Origin: Prochlorococcus sp. scB241_528O2
GTDB lineage: Bacteria; Cyanobacteriota; Cyanobacteriia; PCC-6307; Cyanobiaceae
DNA: 64,000 nt
NCBI GenBank assembly: GCA_000634115.1
Contig: JFLJ01000156.1
Span: forward strand, 1-64,000
Direction: 5' to 3'
Of this stretch, positions 31,444 to 40,405 are shown one piece after another (position 1 is the first letter of the stretch; each line of letters begins with the position of its first letter). A model generated the notes under the pieces. That model searched no databases and was not told the DNA's origin. It saw nothing but the letters and a program-made list of their open reading frames with translations. A program made the position numbers and the translations under genes.

Positions 31444-34170
31444 TTAAGAATTATTGTCAATTCTTTTTGTTGCAGGATTAATATCTTCGGAAACTTTTAT
31501 AAGATCATTAGATTCAGAAACAGGAAACCGGTTAATAGCTTTTAATGCTAGCTTTGCTTTGCTTTTTAATTTATTACTAACACCAATACAGTATTGCACT
31601 TGAGAAAGGACATCTATTGATCTTCTAATAATCCTTACTAAATCACCTTCGTCTAATGAAGTATTAAAAACCAAATCTTTCCATTTTTTTCCTCTTGCCC
31701 ATTCAGAAATAATTCCAGTCAACTCTGTTTCTAAATAGATTGGAATTTCAATATGAAACTTATTTTGTTGAGAAGCGAGTAATTTTCTTAAACCATCTAA
31801 TTCATTAAAAACGTCTATGACCTTTAAAGAAGGCTTGAAATTGCACCAAAGATTAGGCCTCCTTACATCAACACATATAGCTTGAATAATTGCTGCCAAC
31901 TGAGGAGGGTCTAAATCATCCAAATAGCCACTTACCAAAACAAGACCAATCCATAATTCATTTTCACTTCTTATTGCACCAACTGTTTGTCCAACTTCTG
32001 TTAATTCTAGATCATTTAAACAACCAAAGTGATTCAAAATTTTAATCAAATCGGTAAAGATTCTCCAGTTATGGTTTTCTTTATCCTCAAGAAGTTTTTT
32101 TCTCATAGTTATTTCTTGTTCAAGATCAACAATTCTTTTTCTGTATTTCTTTAATTTCCTAGAGTCTCCAAATCTATGTGCTGGATGATTAATGATTGTT
32201 TCTTCTAAATTATTAATTTGTTGCTGTTGTGCCAAAACTTCAGTTGTCAGATCATATTGTGGCGTTTGTAAATCATTTTTTTTAGAAACTTTTAAAATTT
32301 CATCTGCAAAACATTGTGATATATGATCTCCCCTAACAACCTCTCCAGAAAAATACATCTTTGGTGCTTCAAGTCCTAAGACATCAATTGCTTCCAAATC
32401 ATTGAAAATACTTACTATGTAAGAGGGTTTGATTAGAATAAATAAATTATCAATTGTCAAACACAATAAACTCTTAATTTTTTTGGATTCATATATTTTC
32501 TTACAAATTAATCCTGGAACAATTTTTCTTTTAATTTGAGGTGCTTTGATTGAAATTAAGCTTCCATCTTTAATATATGGGAGTGCATTAGTGATCTCTT
32601 CTGATAACTTTTCTGCCGCTTGTTTTTCTAAAATTTTCAAAAGCCTTCTCTCTTCTTTAAGACGATTTTTTAACTTTTCGTAAGCATCAAAATCTTTCCA
32701 TGAAACGTTAGATGTAATTTTTCTTAATTCAATTAAATCCTTATCTAAGTTTTCAAGAATTACATTCTCGCCTGAAGATTCACCTGAATATAAAAAACTA
32801 CCAAAACTTCTTTTAATTAATTCTTTAGACTTCTCTAAAGTATAACTTTGTAAAAGATTAAGTACCATTCCATAGCTAGGAGTGAATTGACTTTCTAAAG
32901 AATTTGGTTTGCTAATAGCCAGTGCACTTGCTTCTTTGGCACCTTCAAATCTTGTTTGTAATGTAACAACATATCCTTGGGTATCCTTTCCTCTTCTTCC
33001 AGCTCTTCCTGACATTTGCAAAAATTCGCTGCTAAATAATAATCTATGCCCATCTTCTGTCCTTTTTGATAAAGAAGAAATAACAGTGGTTCTTGCGGGC
33101 ATATTAATTCCTGCAGCTAAAGTTTCAGTTGCAAAAACAACTTTTATCAAACCTTGCTGAAATAATTCCTCAACCAATTCTTTCCATGCAGGCAGTAATC
33201 CAGCATGATGAGATGCAATACCGCGTTTTAATGCCTCACATTGAGATTTATCTTTAATTGCCTCTTGATTATTTTTAAGATAAACATCTAATTTTTGGGA
33301 TATCATATTTGCTTCTGAATAACTTACTAAAGTTAAATCTTTTATATTCTCAATAGCCTTATCACATCCTCTTCTACTAAAAATAAAATAAATAGCTGGC
33401 AACATATTTCGCTCAGCTAGTTTCGAAATCACAAAGCCAATTGAGGGAGACTTTGGCTGCATTATCCTTCCCACTTTCCCTTTCTTTTTCTGCCCTTTAG
33501 GAGCTCTCCAAATTTTACAGTTTGGATGAATTCCATTACCTTTATTATTTAAAAGTGGATGGAGGCCTTTAAAACTACAAAAAATAAAATCAAGTGGGAC
33601 TGGTCTCTCATCACTATTAATTAGTACTGTGGGTCCATGAACTTTTTCTATCCAATTTTGTAGTTGATCTGCATTAGCTATTGTTGCAGATAAAGCTATT
33701 ATTTGAGTTCTACTAGGGCAATGGATTATGGTTTCCTCCCAAACTGTGCCTCTTTGGGGGTCATTCATGTAATGACATTCATCAAGAATCACAGATTCTA
33801 AGTTGTCTAAGGGATCATCAAATTCATCAAATTCGCCATAAAGCATATTTCTAAAAATCTCAGTCGTCATAACTAAGATTGCTGCTTCTCTATTTATACT
33901 AATATCGCCAGTTAAAAGACCAACTTTATTCTCACCATATTGATTAGCAAAATCTCGAAACTTTTGGTTTGACAGGGCCTTCAAAGGTGTTGTATAAAAA
34001 ACTCTGCTGTCATGAGATAGACCTCTATATATAGCAAATTCACCTATCAATGTTTTACCCGAACCTGTTGGTGCTGTTAAAACAACAGAATTTCCGCTAT
34101 TAATAGCGTGTATTGCCTCTAATTGGAAATCATCTAGCGGAAAAGGGAAATATTCCTCTAAATTAAGCAA
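31444..34170 (-). CDS. DEAD/DECH-box RNA helicase with DSHCT domain (Ski2-like)
   Basis: This 908-residue protein has the order of Ski2/Mtr4-type helicases. The Walker A loop is LTAPTGSGKTLIGEFAIYRG, motif II is VILDECHYMNDPQRG (DECH), motif III is ALSATIAN and motif VI is QMSGRAGRRGKDTQGYV. After a variable middle region, the C-terminal part from about residue 730 fits the DSHCT domain. Relatives unwind RNA for 3' decay; the cyanobacterial role is not established to my knowledge. It is divergent from bioF. Confidence 0.88.
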   Translation of the reverse strand: MLNLEEYFPFPLDDFQLEAIHAINSGNSVVLTAPTGSGKTLIGEFAIYRGLSHDSRVFYTTPLKALSNQKFRDFANQYGENKVGLLTGDISINREAAILVMTTEIFRNMLYGEFDEFDDPLDNLESVILDECHYMNDPQRGTVWEETIIHCPSRTQIIALSATIANADQLQNWIEKVHGPTVLINSDERPVPLDFIFCSFKGLHPLLNNKGNGIHPNCKIWRAPKGQKKKGKVGRIMQPKSPSIGFVISKLAERNMLPAIYFIFSRRGCDKAIENIKDLTLVSYSEANMISQKLDVYLKNNQEAIKDKSQCEALKRGIASHHAGLLPAWKELVEELFQQGLIKVVFATETLAAGINMPARTTVISSLSKRTEDGHRLLFSSEFLQMSGRAGRRGKDTQGYVVTLQTRFEGAKEASALAISKPNSLESQFTPSYGMVLNLLQSYTLEKSKELIKRSFGSFLYSGESSGENVILENLDKDLIELRKITSNVSWKDFDAYEKLKNRLKEERRLLKILEKQAAEKLSEEITNALPYIKDGSLISIKAPQIKRKIVPGLICKKIYESKKIKSLLCLTIDNLFILIKPSYIVSIFNDLEAIDVLGLEAPKMYFSGEVVRGDHISQCFADEILKVSKKNDLQTPQYDLTTEVLAQQQQINNLEETIINHPAHRFGDSRKLKKYRKRIVDLEQEITMRKKLLEDKENHNWRIFTDLIKILNHFGCLNDLELTEVGQTVGAIRSENELWIGLVLVSGYLDDLDPPQLAAIIQAICVDVRRPNLWCNFKPSLKVIDVFNELDGLRKLLASQQNKFHIEIPIYLETELTGIISEWARGKKWKDLVFNTSLDEGDLVRIIRRSIDVLSQVQYCIGVSNKLKSKAKLALKAINRFPVSESNDLIKVSEDINPATKRIDNNS

Positions 34171-34213
34171 TAATTGTGATTGAAGAGAGGATGAGTTAAC
34201 TTCTTAATATATG

Positions 34214-34225
34214 ATCTATATAGAT
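34214..34225. promoter_or_regulatory. 12-bp palindrome upstream of the biotin operon
   Basis: ATCTATATAGAT is a perfect 12-bp palindrome in the 139-base region between the helicase gene and bioF. Its position about 85 bases before bioF would suit an operator. It does not resemble the known BirA operator, so the assignment is only a hypothesis. Confidence 0.25.
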
Positions 34226-34309
34226 ATTAATAAACAAAAAATACCTTGCAAACTTTAATAGGAAATCTAAATCTTTTTAATTAAATCCACTATATTTTAT
34301 TTTGCCAAA

Positions 34310-35449
34310 ATGAAAAAAATAAGAATTCCAAAAAATAGAATCAGGAAATTAAAAACATTTGCTTTAGGTAAAAAACCATTCGAACTTCTAAGTTTAAATT
34401 CGCATAATAAAAAACTTATAGACTTATGCAGTAATGATTATTTTGGATTAAGTAGGGATAAGGATTTAATAAAAGCTGCTTATGAAATAAGCCTATTAGA
34501 AGGTATTGGTTCAGGAAGCTCTAGGTTTATTACAGGTTCAAGACCAATACATAAATTATTAGAGACAGAACTTGCCGCGTGGCTTGATCAACAGAAAGTA
34601 TTACTTTTTCCAAGCGGATTTCAAGCAAATATAGCCGCTATACAGACGTTAGCGAACAGACATAGTATTGTAATAGCAGATAAATTAATTCATAACTCTT
34701 TATTAGTTGGAGTCAAAGTTGCTCAAGCAAAACTGGTTCGATTTTCACACAATAATTTAAAAGATTTAGAAGATAAAATTATTAAACTCAACCCTAAAAA
34801 AAGTTCCATTTTAGTTGTTGTTGAATCTCTTTATAGCATGGAGGGATCAATCGCTCCGCTCAGAGAAATCACAGAAATTTGCAAAAAAAATAGTGTTCAA
34901 TTATTAGTTGATGAAGCTCATGCAATTGGGATCTTGGGTCCTGAAGGCAGGGGTTTAAGTTTTAATTACCGTTCGGATATAACAATGATTACTGGAACTT
35001 TTGGAAAAGCATTTGGAAGCGGTGGAGCTTTCATAGCTTCCAATTCAGAAATTGGTGAATATCTTATCCAAACAAGTGGTGCATTTAGGTACACAACAGC
35101 TCTGGCTCCATCTTTAGCTGCTGGAGCACTAGAAGGCTTAAAAAAAATTTTAGAAAATAAAGAATGGGGTAATGATTTGTTATCTTCTGCGAAGGTATGG
35201 AAAGATGAAATTATTAAAAATTTTAGTTTCCCAGTTCAAGGAGATTCTCAAATTTTATCAATTATTACTGGCCAAGAAGAAAAGACAATTTATCTACAAA
35301 AATATCTCGAAAGAAATGGGTTTTTAGCAATTGCAATAAGACCTCCAACTGTTCCAGTTGGTCAATCAAGAATCAGAATAACAATAAGGAGAAACTTAGA
35401 TTTTAATCTGCTAAAGAATTTCATTGCTGTATTAAAAGAGTTTAAATGA
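34310..35449 (+). CDS. bioF: 8-amino-7-oxononanoate synthase
   Basis: BioF is a PLP enzyme joining pimeloyl-ACP and alanine, the first step of biotin ring assembly. The alpha-oxoamine synthase features are DLCSNDYFGLS, GSGSSRFITGSRPIH, LVDEAHAIGILGPEGRG, and the PLP lysine in GTFGKAFGSGGAF. It has 379 residues and is the first gene of bioF-K-C-D-A. It overlaps bioK by 4 bases. Confidence 0.95.
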   Translation: MKKIRIPKNRIRKLKTFALGKKPFELLSLNSHNKKLIDLCSNDYFGLSRDKDLIKAAYEISLLEGIGSGSSRFITGSRPIHKLLETELAAWLDQQKVLLFPSGFQANIAAIQTLANRHSIVIADKLIHNSLLVGVKVAQAKLVRFSHNNLKDLEDKIIKLNPKKSSILVVVESLYSMEGSIAPLREITEICKKNSVQLLVDEAHAIGILGPEGRGLSFNYRSDITMITGTFGKAFGSGGAFIASNSEIGEYLIQTSGAFRYTTALAPSLAAGALEGLKKILENKEWGNDLLSSAKVWKDEIIKNFSFPVQGDSQILSIITGQEEKTIYLQKYLERNGFLAIAIRPPTVPVGQSRIRITIRRNLDFNLLKNFIAVLKEFK

Positions 35450-36150
35450 AACAAATTATTACTCAACATGGGTGGGGTCTAAATAAACATTTCTGGGATG
35501 ATTATAAAGTTGATTTTTTAAATAATAATTGGCATTGGCAAGATAATGAAAGAGGCTATTTTTCGACAAATAATTATCAAGCAAAATGGATTAAAAGCGA
35601 CTCTAAAAAAGAAATCAGAATGACTTTATGCCATTCATATGGTTTTCATTTAATGCAAAAAAAAATTTTAGAAGAAGCAACTCATATTGTCCTTATCAAT
35701 TCTTTTAATAATTTTCTTCCCTTAAGTAATAAGAGAAACTTTATTTTGAGGTCTCTAAAAAGAATGGAAACAAAAATCATAAAAGATGAACATAAGGATA
35801 TGTTGAAAGAATTTATACATAGATCATTTGTGCCAAATGATATAAATAATAGTTTTAAAAATATCTTTTATAAAAGTTTAGAGAGTTTAAATAAAGATCT
35901 TCTTTTAAGTGATTTAAAAGAACTTTACTTGAATAGAGATTTTCCAGTATTTATTAAAAAAGATTGCAAAATTATTTTTATAAAATCAGAAAATGATTTG
36001 ATACTTGACAAAGAATCAAATAATAACTTTTTAGATTTCCTAAAAAAAACACTTGATAGGAAGCCAATTTTAATTAAATTAGCTCAGCAAGGCCATTGCT
36101 TGAATAATTTAAATTTATACGACATTTTACTTAATACATTTAATGATTGA
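35446..36150 (+). CDS. bioK: Pimeloyl-ACP methyl ester esterase, BioK type
   Basis: An alpha/beta hydrolase of 234 residues sits where BioH or BioG activity is needed, between bioF and bioC. Marine picocyanobacteria are known to use BioK, which cleaves the methyl ester of pimeloyl-ACP. The oxyanion region is QHGWGLNKHFW (His8-Gly9-Trp10-Gly11). The nucleophile elbow is CHSYG, with Ser64 and Cys62 in place of the first Gly of G-x-S-x-G. Asp184 and His217 (QGHCL) could complete the triad. It overlaps bioF by 4 bases and bioC by 8. Confidence 0.85.
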   Translation: MKQIITQHGWGLNKHFWDDYKVDFLNNNWHWQDNERGYFSTNNYQAKWIKSDSKKEIRMTLCHSYGFHLMQKKILEEATHIVLINSFNNFLPLSNKRNFILRSLKRMETKIIKDEHKDMLKEFIHRSFVPNDINNSFKNIFYKSLESLNKDLLLSDLKELYLNRDFPVFIKKDCKIIFIKSENDLILDKESNNNFLDFLKKTLDRKPILIKLAQQGHCLNNLNLYDILLNTFND

Positions 36151-36913
36151 TATGAATAATAAAAAGTGGAATGAGAAAATAAAAAATAATTTTAATAATG
36201 CTGCATATCGGTATTTAGAGTATTCAAATATTCAAAAATTTTTTGCAGAAAAGATTGTTCAATTTATCAAAGAATTAAATCCCCAAAAAAAAGGTGAATG
36301 GATAGATCTAGGATCAGGACCAGGACTGTTAGCTGATGAGATAGAAAACAATTTTTCTTCCCAAAAAGTATCCAGAATTGATTTCAGTAAAAAAATGCTT
36401 CTTGAGAATAAATTATCTAGTAAAAAAATTATATGGGATTTAAATAATGATTTACCTCCTGAAATCAATAAATGTTCTCTGCTAACATCTAACTTTTGCA
36501 TACATTGGTTAAACAACCCAGAAAAGATAATAAAAAATTGGTTCAGTAAATTAATACCTGGAGGTTTTTTAATCATTTCATACCCAACAAAAGATTGTTT
36601 TCCTGAATGGAAAGATACTTGTAGAAAAATTGATATTGAATATAGTGGTCTAAGTTTCCTAGACTCCCAAGAATTATTAAAAGATTTCAAATCAACAGAA
36701 ATAAATTATTCAGAAAAGTTTGATTATCTTGAAAATTTTGAAGATGTATATAAGCTTTTTAGAAGTATTAAAAATGTAGGGGCTCAATCTACAAATTCTA
36801 AACGCAAAACAGTGAAAGAATTAAAAGAAATGCAAAAGTTTTGGCCAAAGAATTACAATAATACAGTTAACCTTTCATGGGAAATTGAAATTCAAATCAT
36901 AAAAAAATTATGA
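36143..36913 (+). CDS. bioC: Malonyl-ACP O-methyltransferase
   Basis: BioC methylates malonyl-ACP with SAM so fatty acid synthase can extend it to pimeloyl-ACP methyl ester. Motif I is WIDLGSGPGLLADEI at about residues 53-67, with the acidic end of strand 2 in RIDFSKKML; SNFCIHWLNNPEKII corresponds to the post-III region. Length is 256 residues. An ATG two codons later (MNNKKWNEK) is an alternative start. It overlaps bioK by 8 bases and bioD by 4. Confidence 0.88.
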   Translation: MIDMNNKKWNEKIKNNFNNAAYRYLEYSNIQKFFAEKIVQFIKELNPQKKGEWIDLGSGPGLLADEIENNFSSQKVSRIDFSKKMLLENKLSSKKIIWDLNNDLPPEINKCSLLTSNFCIHWLNNPEKIIKNWFSKLIPGGFLIISYPTKDCFPEWKDTCRKIDIEYSGLSFLDSQELLKDFKSTEINYSEKFDYLENFEDVYKLFRSIKNVGAQSTNSKRKTVKELKEMQKFWPKNYNNTVNLSWEIEIQIIKKL

Positions 36914-37575
36914 GTAGTCAAGATAGTATTTTCAAATTTATTATTTGTGGAACAGATACTGATATTGGGAAAACTTTAATAAGCTCTTTTTTCGTTAGAG
37001 GGTTAAATTCCTTTTATTGGAAGCCTATTCAAAGTGGTATTGAATCGCAAACTGATAGTCAAACTGTTGAAAAGCTTTCACAAGTAAGAAAAGAGAAAAT
37101 AATTCAAGAAGCTTATGTCTTTACAAAGCCTCTTTCTCCTCATTGGGCTGCTGAGATAGATCAAAAAACTATTAACTTTGACATGTTGAGATTGCCAAAA
37201 GTAAAAGGCTCATTAATTGTAGAAACTGCAGGTGGATTGATGGTTCCAATAACACGCAATTTTTTGCAAATCGATCAAATAAAAGAATGGGATCTTCCAG
37301 TCATACTTGTATGTAAGAGCGCACTTGGTACTCTTAACCATACCCTGCTTAGTATTGAGGCCTTAAAACGAAGAAATATTGAGATTTTAGGTTTAGTTAT
37401 AAATGGCGAAAAACACTTGGATAACCCAAAAACACTCGTTGAATTTAGTGAAATCCCTGTAATTACTGAATTTCCTTACATCAAGAAAATGGACTCAAAT
37501 AATTTAGATATACTATGGAAAGAACTAGACATCAAAAATAAGTTGATCTCACTTATAAACTCAAAAATAAGTTAA
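36910..37575 (+). CDS. bioD: Dethiobiotin synthetase
   Basis: BioD closes the ureido ring with CO2 and ATP. The P-loop is CGTDTDIGKTLISSFF near residue 12-27, a characteristic GTDT-x-x-GKT form. The catalytic region includes KPIQSGIE and ETAGGLMVPI. Length is 221 residues. It is embedded in the operon, ending directly before bioA. Confidence 0.93.
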   Translation: MSSQDSIFKFIICGTDTDIGKTLISSFFVRGLNSFYWKPIQSGIESQTDSQTVEKLSQVRKEKIIQEAYVFTKPLSPHWAAEIDQKTINFDMLRLPKVKGSLIVETAGGLMVPITRNFLQIDQIKEWDLPVILVCKSALGTLNHTLLSIEALKRRNIEILGLVINGEKHLDNPKTLVEFSEIPVITEFPYIKKMDSNNLDILWKELDIKNKLISLINSKIS

Positions 37576-38877
37576 ATGAAATCTTTGGATTCAAAAACTC
37601 CAAATCAAGATTGGCACCCAAATATTTGGCCACCTTTTACACAAATCAATCAAAGCAAACCTCAAATAGAAGTAACTCATGGGAAAGACGCCCTCCTATT
37701 TACTAAAGACCCTAAAACAGAGCTAATAGATGCAATTAGTAGTTGGTGGGTAACTCTTCATGGTCATAGTAACGAATATATTGCGGATGCCATTTTCAAT
37801 CAATCAAAAAAACTTGAGCAAGTTATATTTGCTGATTTCTTACATCCACAAGCAAAAAAATTGGCAGAAAGACTTAGTGAATTAACAAAACTAGAAAGAT
37901 TATTCTTTTCTGATAACGGTTCTACTGCAGTTGAAGTCGCTTTAAAAATTGCCTTCCAATCATGGCAAAATAGAGGAGAGACAAGATCCCAAATAGTAGC
38001 TTTTGATGGCGCATATCATGGCGATACATTTGGAGCAATGGCTTTAGGTGAAAGAAATATTTTTAATGAGAATTTCGATAATCTTATGTTCCCAGTTAGG
38101 AGAGTCCCATGGCCTTCAACTTGGATGAATGATGAAGAAGTAAGAAACAAAGAGATTGAAGCAATCCAAAAATTAGAAACTCTTCTCAAAACACCCACAG
38201 TAGCAGTTATCCTTGAGCCACTTGTTCAAGGAGCAGGAGGAATGAATATGGTTAGGCCTCAGTTTATTAAAAAAGTTTCTGAAACTGTAAAAAATAATAA
38301 TTCTTTGTTAATTGCCGACGAAGTATTAACTGGGTTCGGAAGATGTGGAAGCCTTTTCGCTTTTCAAAAAGCACAAATCATGCCTGATTTAATAAGTATT
38401 TCAAAAGGCTTAACTGGTGGATTTTTACCAATGGGAATAACTTTATGTAAAGAAAAAATTTTTCAATCCTTTATTGATGATTCCCCAAGAAAAACCTTTT
38501 GGCATGGACATAGTTTTACTGCTAATCCTTTAGGTTGTGCCGCGGCAAACGCTAGCCTTGATTTATTAGAAAAAGAACCTCACAAATACCTTTCACTTGA
38601 AGAAAAACATTTATCTCATTTAATTAAATTTAAAAAATTACCTTATATAAAAAAGATGAGAGTATCTGGCACCATTGCTGCCTTCGATTTAGAAATTGGG
38701 AATAAAAGAGGATATTTTAATAATATTGGTAAAGAAATAAAAAGTCTAGCAATGGAGAAAGGTTTATTTATTAGGCCCCTCGGGAATGTAATTTACCTCT
38801 TACCGCCTCTTTGTATAACTGATGATCAATTAGAAAAAAGTTACTGGATAATTAAGCAAATCTTAGAAAATCTATAG
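37576..38877 (+). CDS. bioA: Adenosylmethionine-8-amino-7-oxononanoate aminotransferase
   Basis: BioA transfers an amino group from SAM to make 7,8-diaminononanoate. It is a class III PLP aminotransferase: FFSDNGSTAVEVALKIAFQ, FDGAYHGDTFGAMALG, IADEVLTGFGRCGSLFAF, and the PLP lysine in LISISKGLTGGFLPMG. SSWWVTLHGHSNEYI near the N-terminus is typical for BioA. It has 433 residues and is the last gene of the biotin operon. bioB, for the final sulfur insertion, is not in this window. Confidence 0.95.
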   Translation: MKSLDSKTPNQDWHPNIWPPFTQINQSKPQIEVTHGKDALLFTKDPKTELIDAISSWWVTLHGHSNEYIADAIFNQSKKLEQVIFADFLHPQAKKLAERLSELTKLERLFFSDNGSTAVEVALKIAFQSWQNRGETRSQIVAFDGAYHGDTFGAMALGERNIFNENFDNLMFPVRRVPWPSTWMNDEEVRNKEIEAIQKLETLLKTPTVAVILEPLVQGAGGMNMVRPQFIKKVSETVKNNNSLLIADEVLTGFGRCGSLFAFQKAQIMPDLISISKGLTGGFLPMGITLCKEKIFQSFIDDSPRKTFWHGHSFTANPLGCAAANASLDLLEKEPHKYLSLEEKHLSHLIKFKKLPYIKKMRVSGTIAAFDLEIGNKRGYFNNIGKEIKSLAMEKGLFIRPLGNVIYLLPPLCITDDQLEKSYWIIKQILENL

Positions 38878-38885
38878 ATAAAAAT

Positions 38886-39143
38886 TTAAGGTCCCTGAAG
38901 TATTGCATTTTCCACATCCTCTCTATTAATACAATAGGAAAATAGCCTTTTAGTTTCTTTTCCTTTACTTTCCCAGATAACACTCAAATCTTCTTGTTCA
39001 AAAATAATAGTTGCATTCCAATTTGAGAGTAACAGATACCATTTAGATGGATTATTAATATCCTTCACAGCACCTAAATCAGTTAGCCACAATTCCAATG
39101 ATTGAAGTGAATTTTGATTGATAGGTTTTTTAGAAGAATTCAC
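38886..39143 (-). CDS. DUF3143 protein
   Basis: This 85-residue protein fits the cyanobacterial DUF3143 family: SLQSLELWLTDLGA near residue 13-26, NPSKWYLLLSNWNATIIFEQ, an SVIWESKG strand, and a C-terminal CINREDVENAILQGP. The function is unknown. The J-domain gene lies 16 bases upstream on the same strand, so they are likely an operon. Confidence 0.8.
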   Translation of the reverse strand: MNSSKKPINQNSLQSLELWLTDLGAVKDINNPSKWYLLLSNWNATIIFEQEDLSVIWESKGKETKRLFSYCINREDVENAILQGP

Positions 39144-39159
39144 AGATTTTTTTAAATAA

Positions 39160-39609
39160 TTATTTAATTAACCAGAGTGGTATTGTATCTAATTCTTTTC
39201 CAGTAAAAGAGGCAATAAAAATTGAACAAATCAAACTTATAGCAATGATGATAATTAAAAGAAATAACGAAAACAATTCTCCATTTGAAAAAGGTCTTCT
39301 ATTACCTATTAAATTTTGATTATTAGAATCGATTATTAAATTATTTAAAATATTAGTATTATTTTTACTTCTAGATCTTTCTTTTATTTTCTCATCATAT
39401 ATTTTCCTCAAATTACTATTATTTAAATTTTCATAAGCCTCTAAAACTTCTTGGAATTTACTTTTGGCTACGTCTTTTTCTAATGAAGTTGTATCAGGAT
39501 GCAACTCAATAGAAAGTTTACAAAATGCTTTTCTTAATTCATGATTTGATGCATTTTCGCTTACACCTAAAATTTTGTAATAGGAAGTTTCCGATCTCAA
39601 AATAGTCAT
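39160..39609 (-). CDS. J-domain membrane protein
   Basis: The N-terminal 70 residues form a DnaJ J domain with the HPD motif intact (SYYKILGVSENASNHELRKA, then LSIELHPDTTS and FQEVLEAYENL). It has no Gly/Phe, zinc or C-terminal DnaJ domains. A single membrane segment lies at about residues 110-132 (LFSLFLLIIIIAISLICSIF), followed by a short tail. It probably recruits an Hsp70 to a membrane. It precedes the DUF3143 gene by 16 bases. Confidence 0.85.
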   Translation of the reverse strand: MTILRSETSYYKILGVSENASNHELRKAFCKLSIELHPDTTSLEKDVAKSKFQEVLEAYENLNNSNLRKIYDEKIKERSRSKNNTNILNNLIIDSNNQNLIGNRRPFSNGELFSLFLLIIIIAISLICSIFIASFTGKELDTIPLWLIK

Positions 39610-39689
39610 ATATTAATATTGTAATTCTAATAAATTTTTACTAAATAGAATGTATTTAATGAAAGGTAAAAATTTATATTGATAACGAA

Positions 39690-40403
39690 ATGAAAAAACA
39701 AAACATTCCCGAAGAAATTTTTGCCTTAATAACTGAAGAAGAAATAAATATTTTTCAAGAGTTACAAATTAAAATTAAAGAATTAAATAATAAAACAAAT
39801 CTTACAAGATTAATTGATGACGATGATTATTGGGTATCTCAAGTTTTTGACAGCATTTGGCCATTTAAAGCTTTCCCGAATATTAATTTTAATAATAAAA
39901 AATTATTAGACATTGGATCAGGCTGTGGCTTCCCAGGTTTAGCTTATGCAATCATTCATCCTAATTCAGAGATATACTTGATTGATTCTTCAAAAAAGAA
40001 AATAGATGCACTAAAAACCCTAATAAAAGAGATCAATTTCAAAAACAATATTCATTTAATCAATGAGCGTATTGAAAAATTAGCTCATCAATCGTCAATG
40101 AGAAATAGTTTCAATGTAGCTACTACTAGAGCGGTAAGTAATCCATCAACAGTTTCAGAATATATATTACCAATGCTAAAGAAAGAGGGATTAGGAGTTT
40201 TATATTGTGGGAAATGGACTTATGAAGACAGTAAAAATCTAGATAAAACTTTAGAAATATTACAAGGAAAGTTTAAAGAGAAAAAGAAGATTATATTACC
40301 AAGAAATAAAGGTGAACGAAATATTATTCTTATTGAACCTAAAAATTTTTGCCCTGAGATTTACCCAAGAAAAGTTGGCAAGCCTGAGAAATATCCATTA
40401 TGA
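39690..40403 (+). CDS. rsmG: 16S rRNA (guanine527-N7) methyltransferase RsmG
   Basis: RsmG (GidB) methylates G527 in the 530 loop. The SAM site is LLDIGSGCGFPGLAYAI and the second conserved block is YLIDSSKKKIDALK; VATTRAVSNPSTVSEY carries the RA motif typical of this family. The 237-residue length is normal. It ends 2 bases from the convergent aldo/keto reductase stop. Confidence 0.94.
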   Translation: MKKQNIPEEIFALITEEEINIFQELQIKIKELNNKTNLTRLIDDDDYWVSQVFDSIWPFKAFPNINFNNKKLLDIGSGCGFPGLAYAIIHPNSEIYLIDSSKKKIDALKTLIKEINFKNNIHLINERIEKLAHQSSMRNSFNVATTRAVSNPSTVSEYILPMLKKEGLGVLYCGKWTYEDSKNLDKTLEILQGKFKEKKKIILPRNKGERNIILIEPKNFCPEIYPRKVGKPEKYPL

Positions 40404-40405
40404 AA

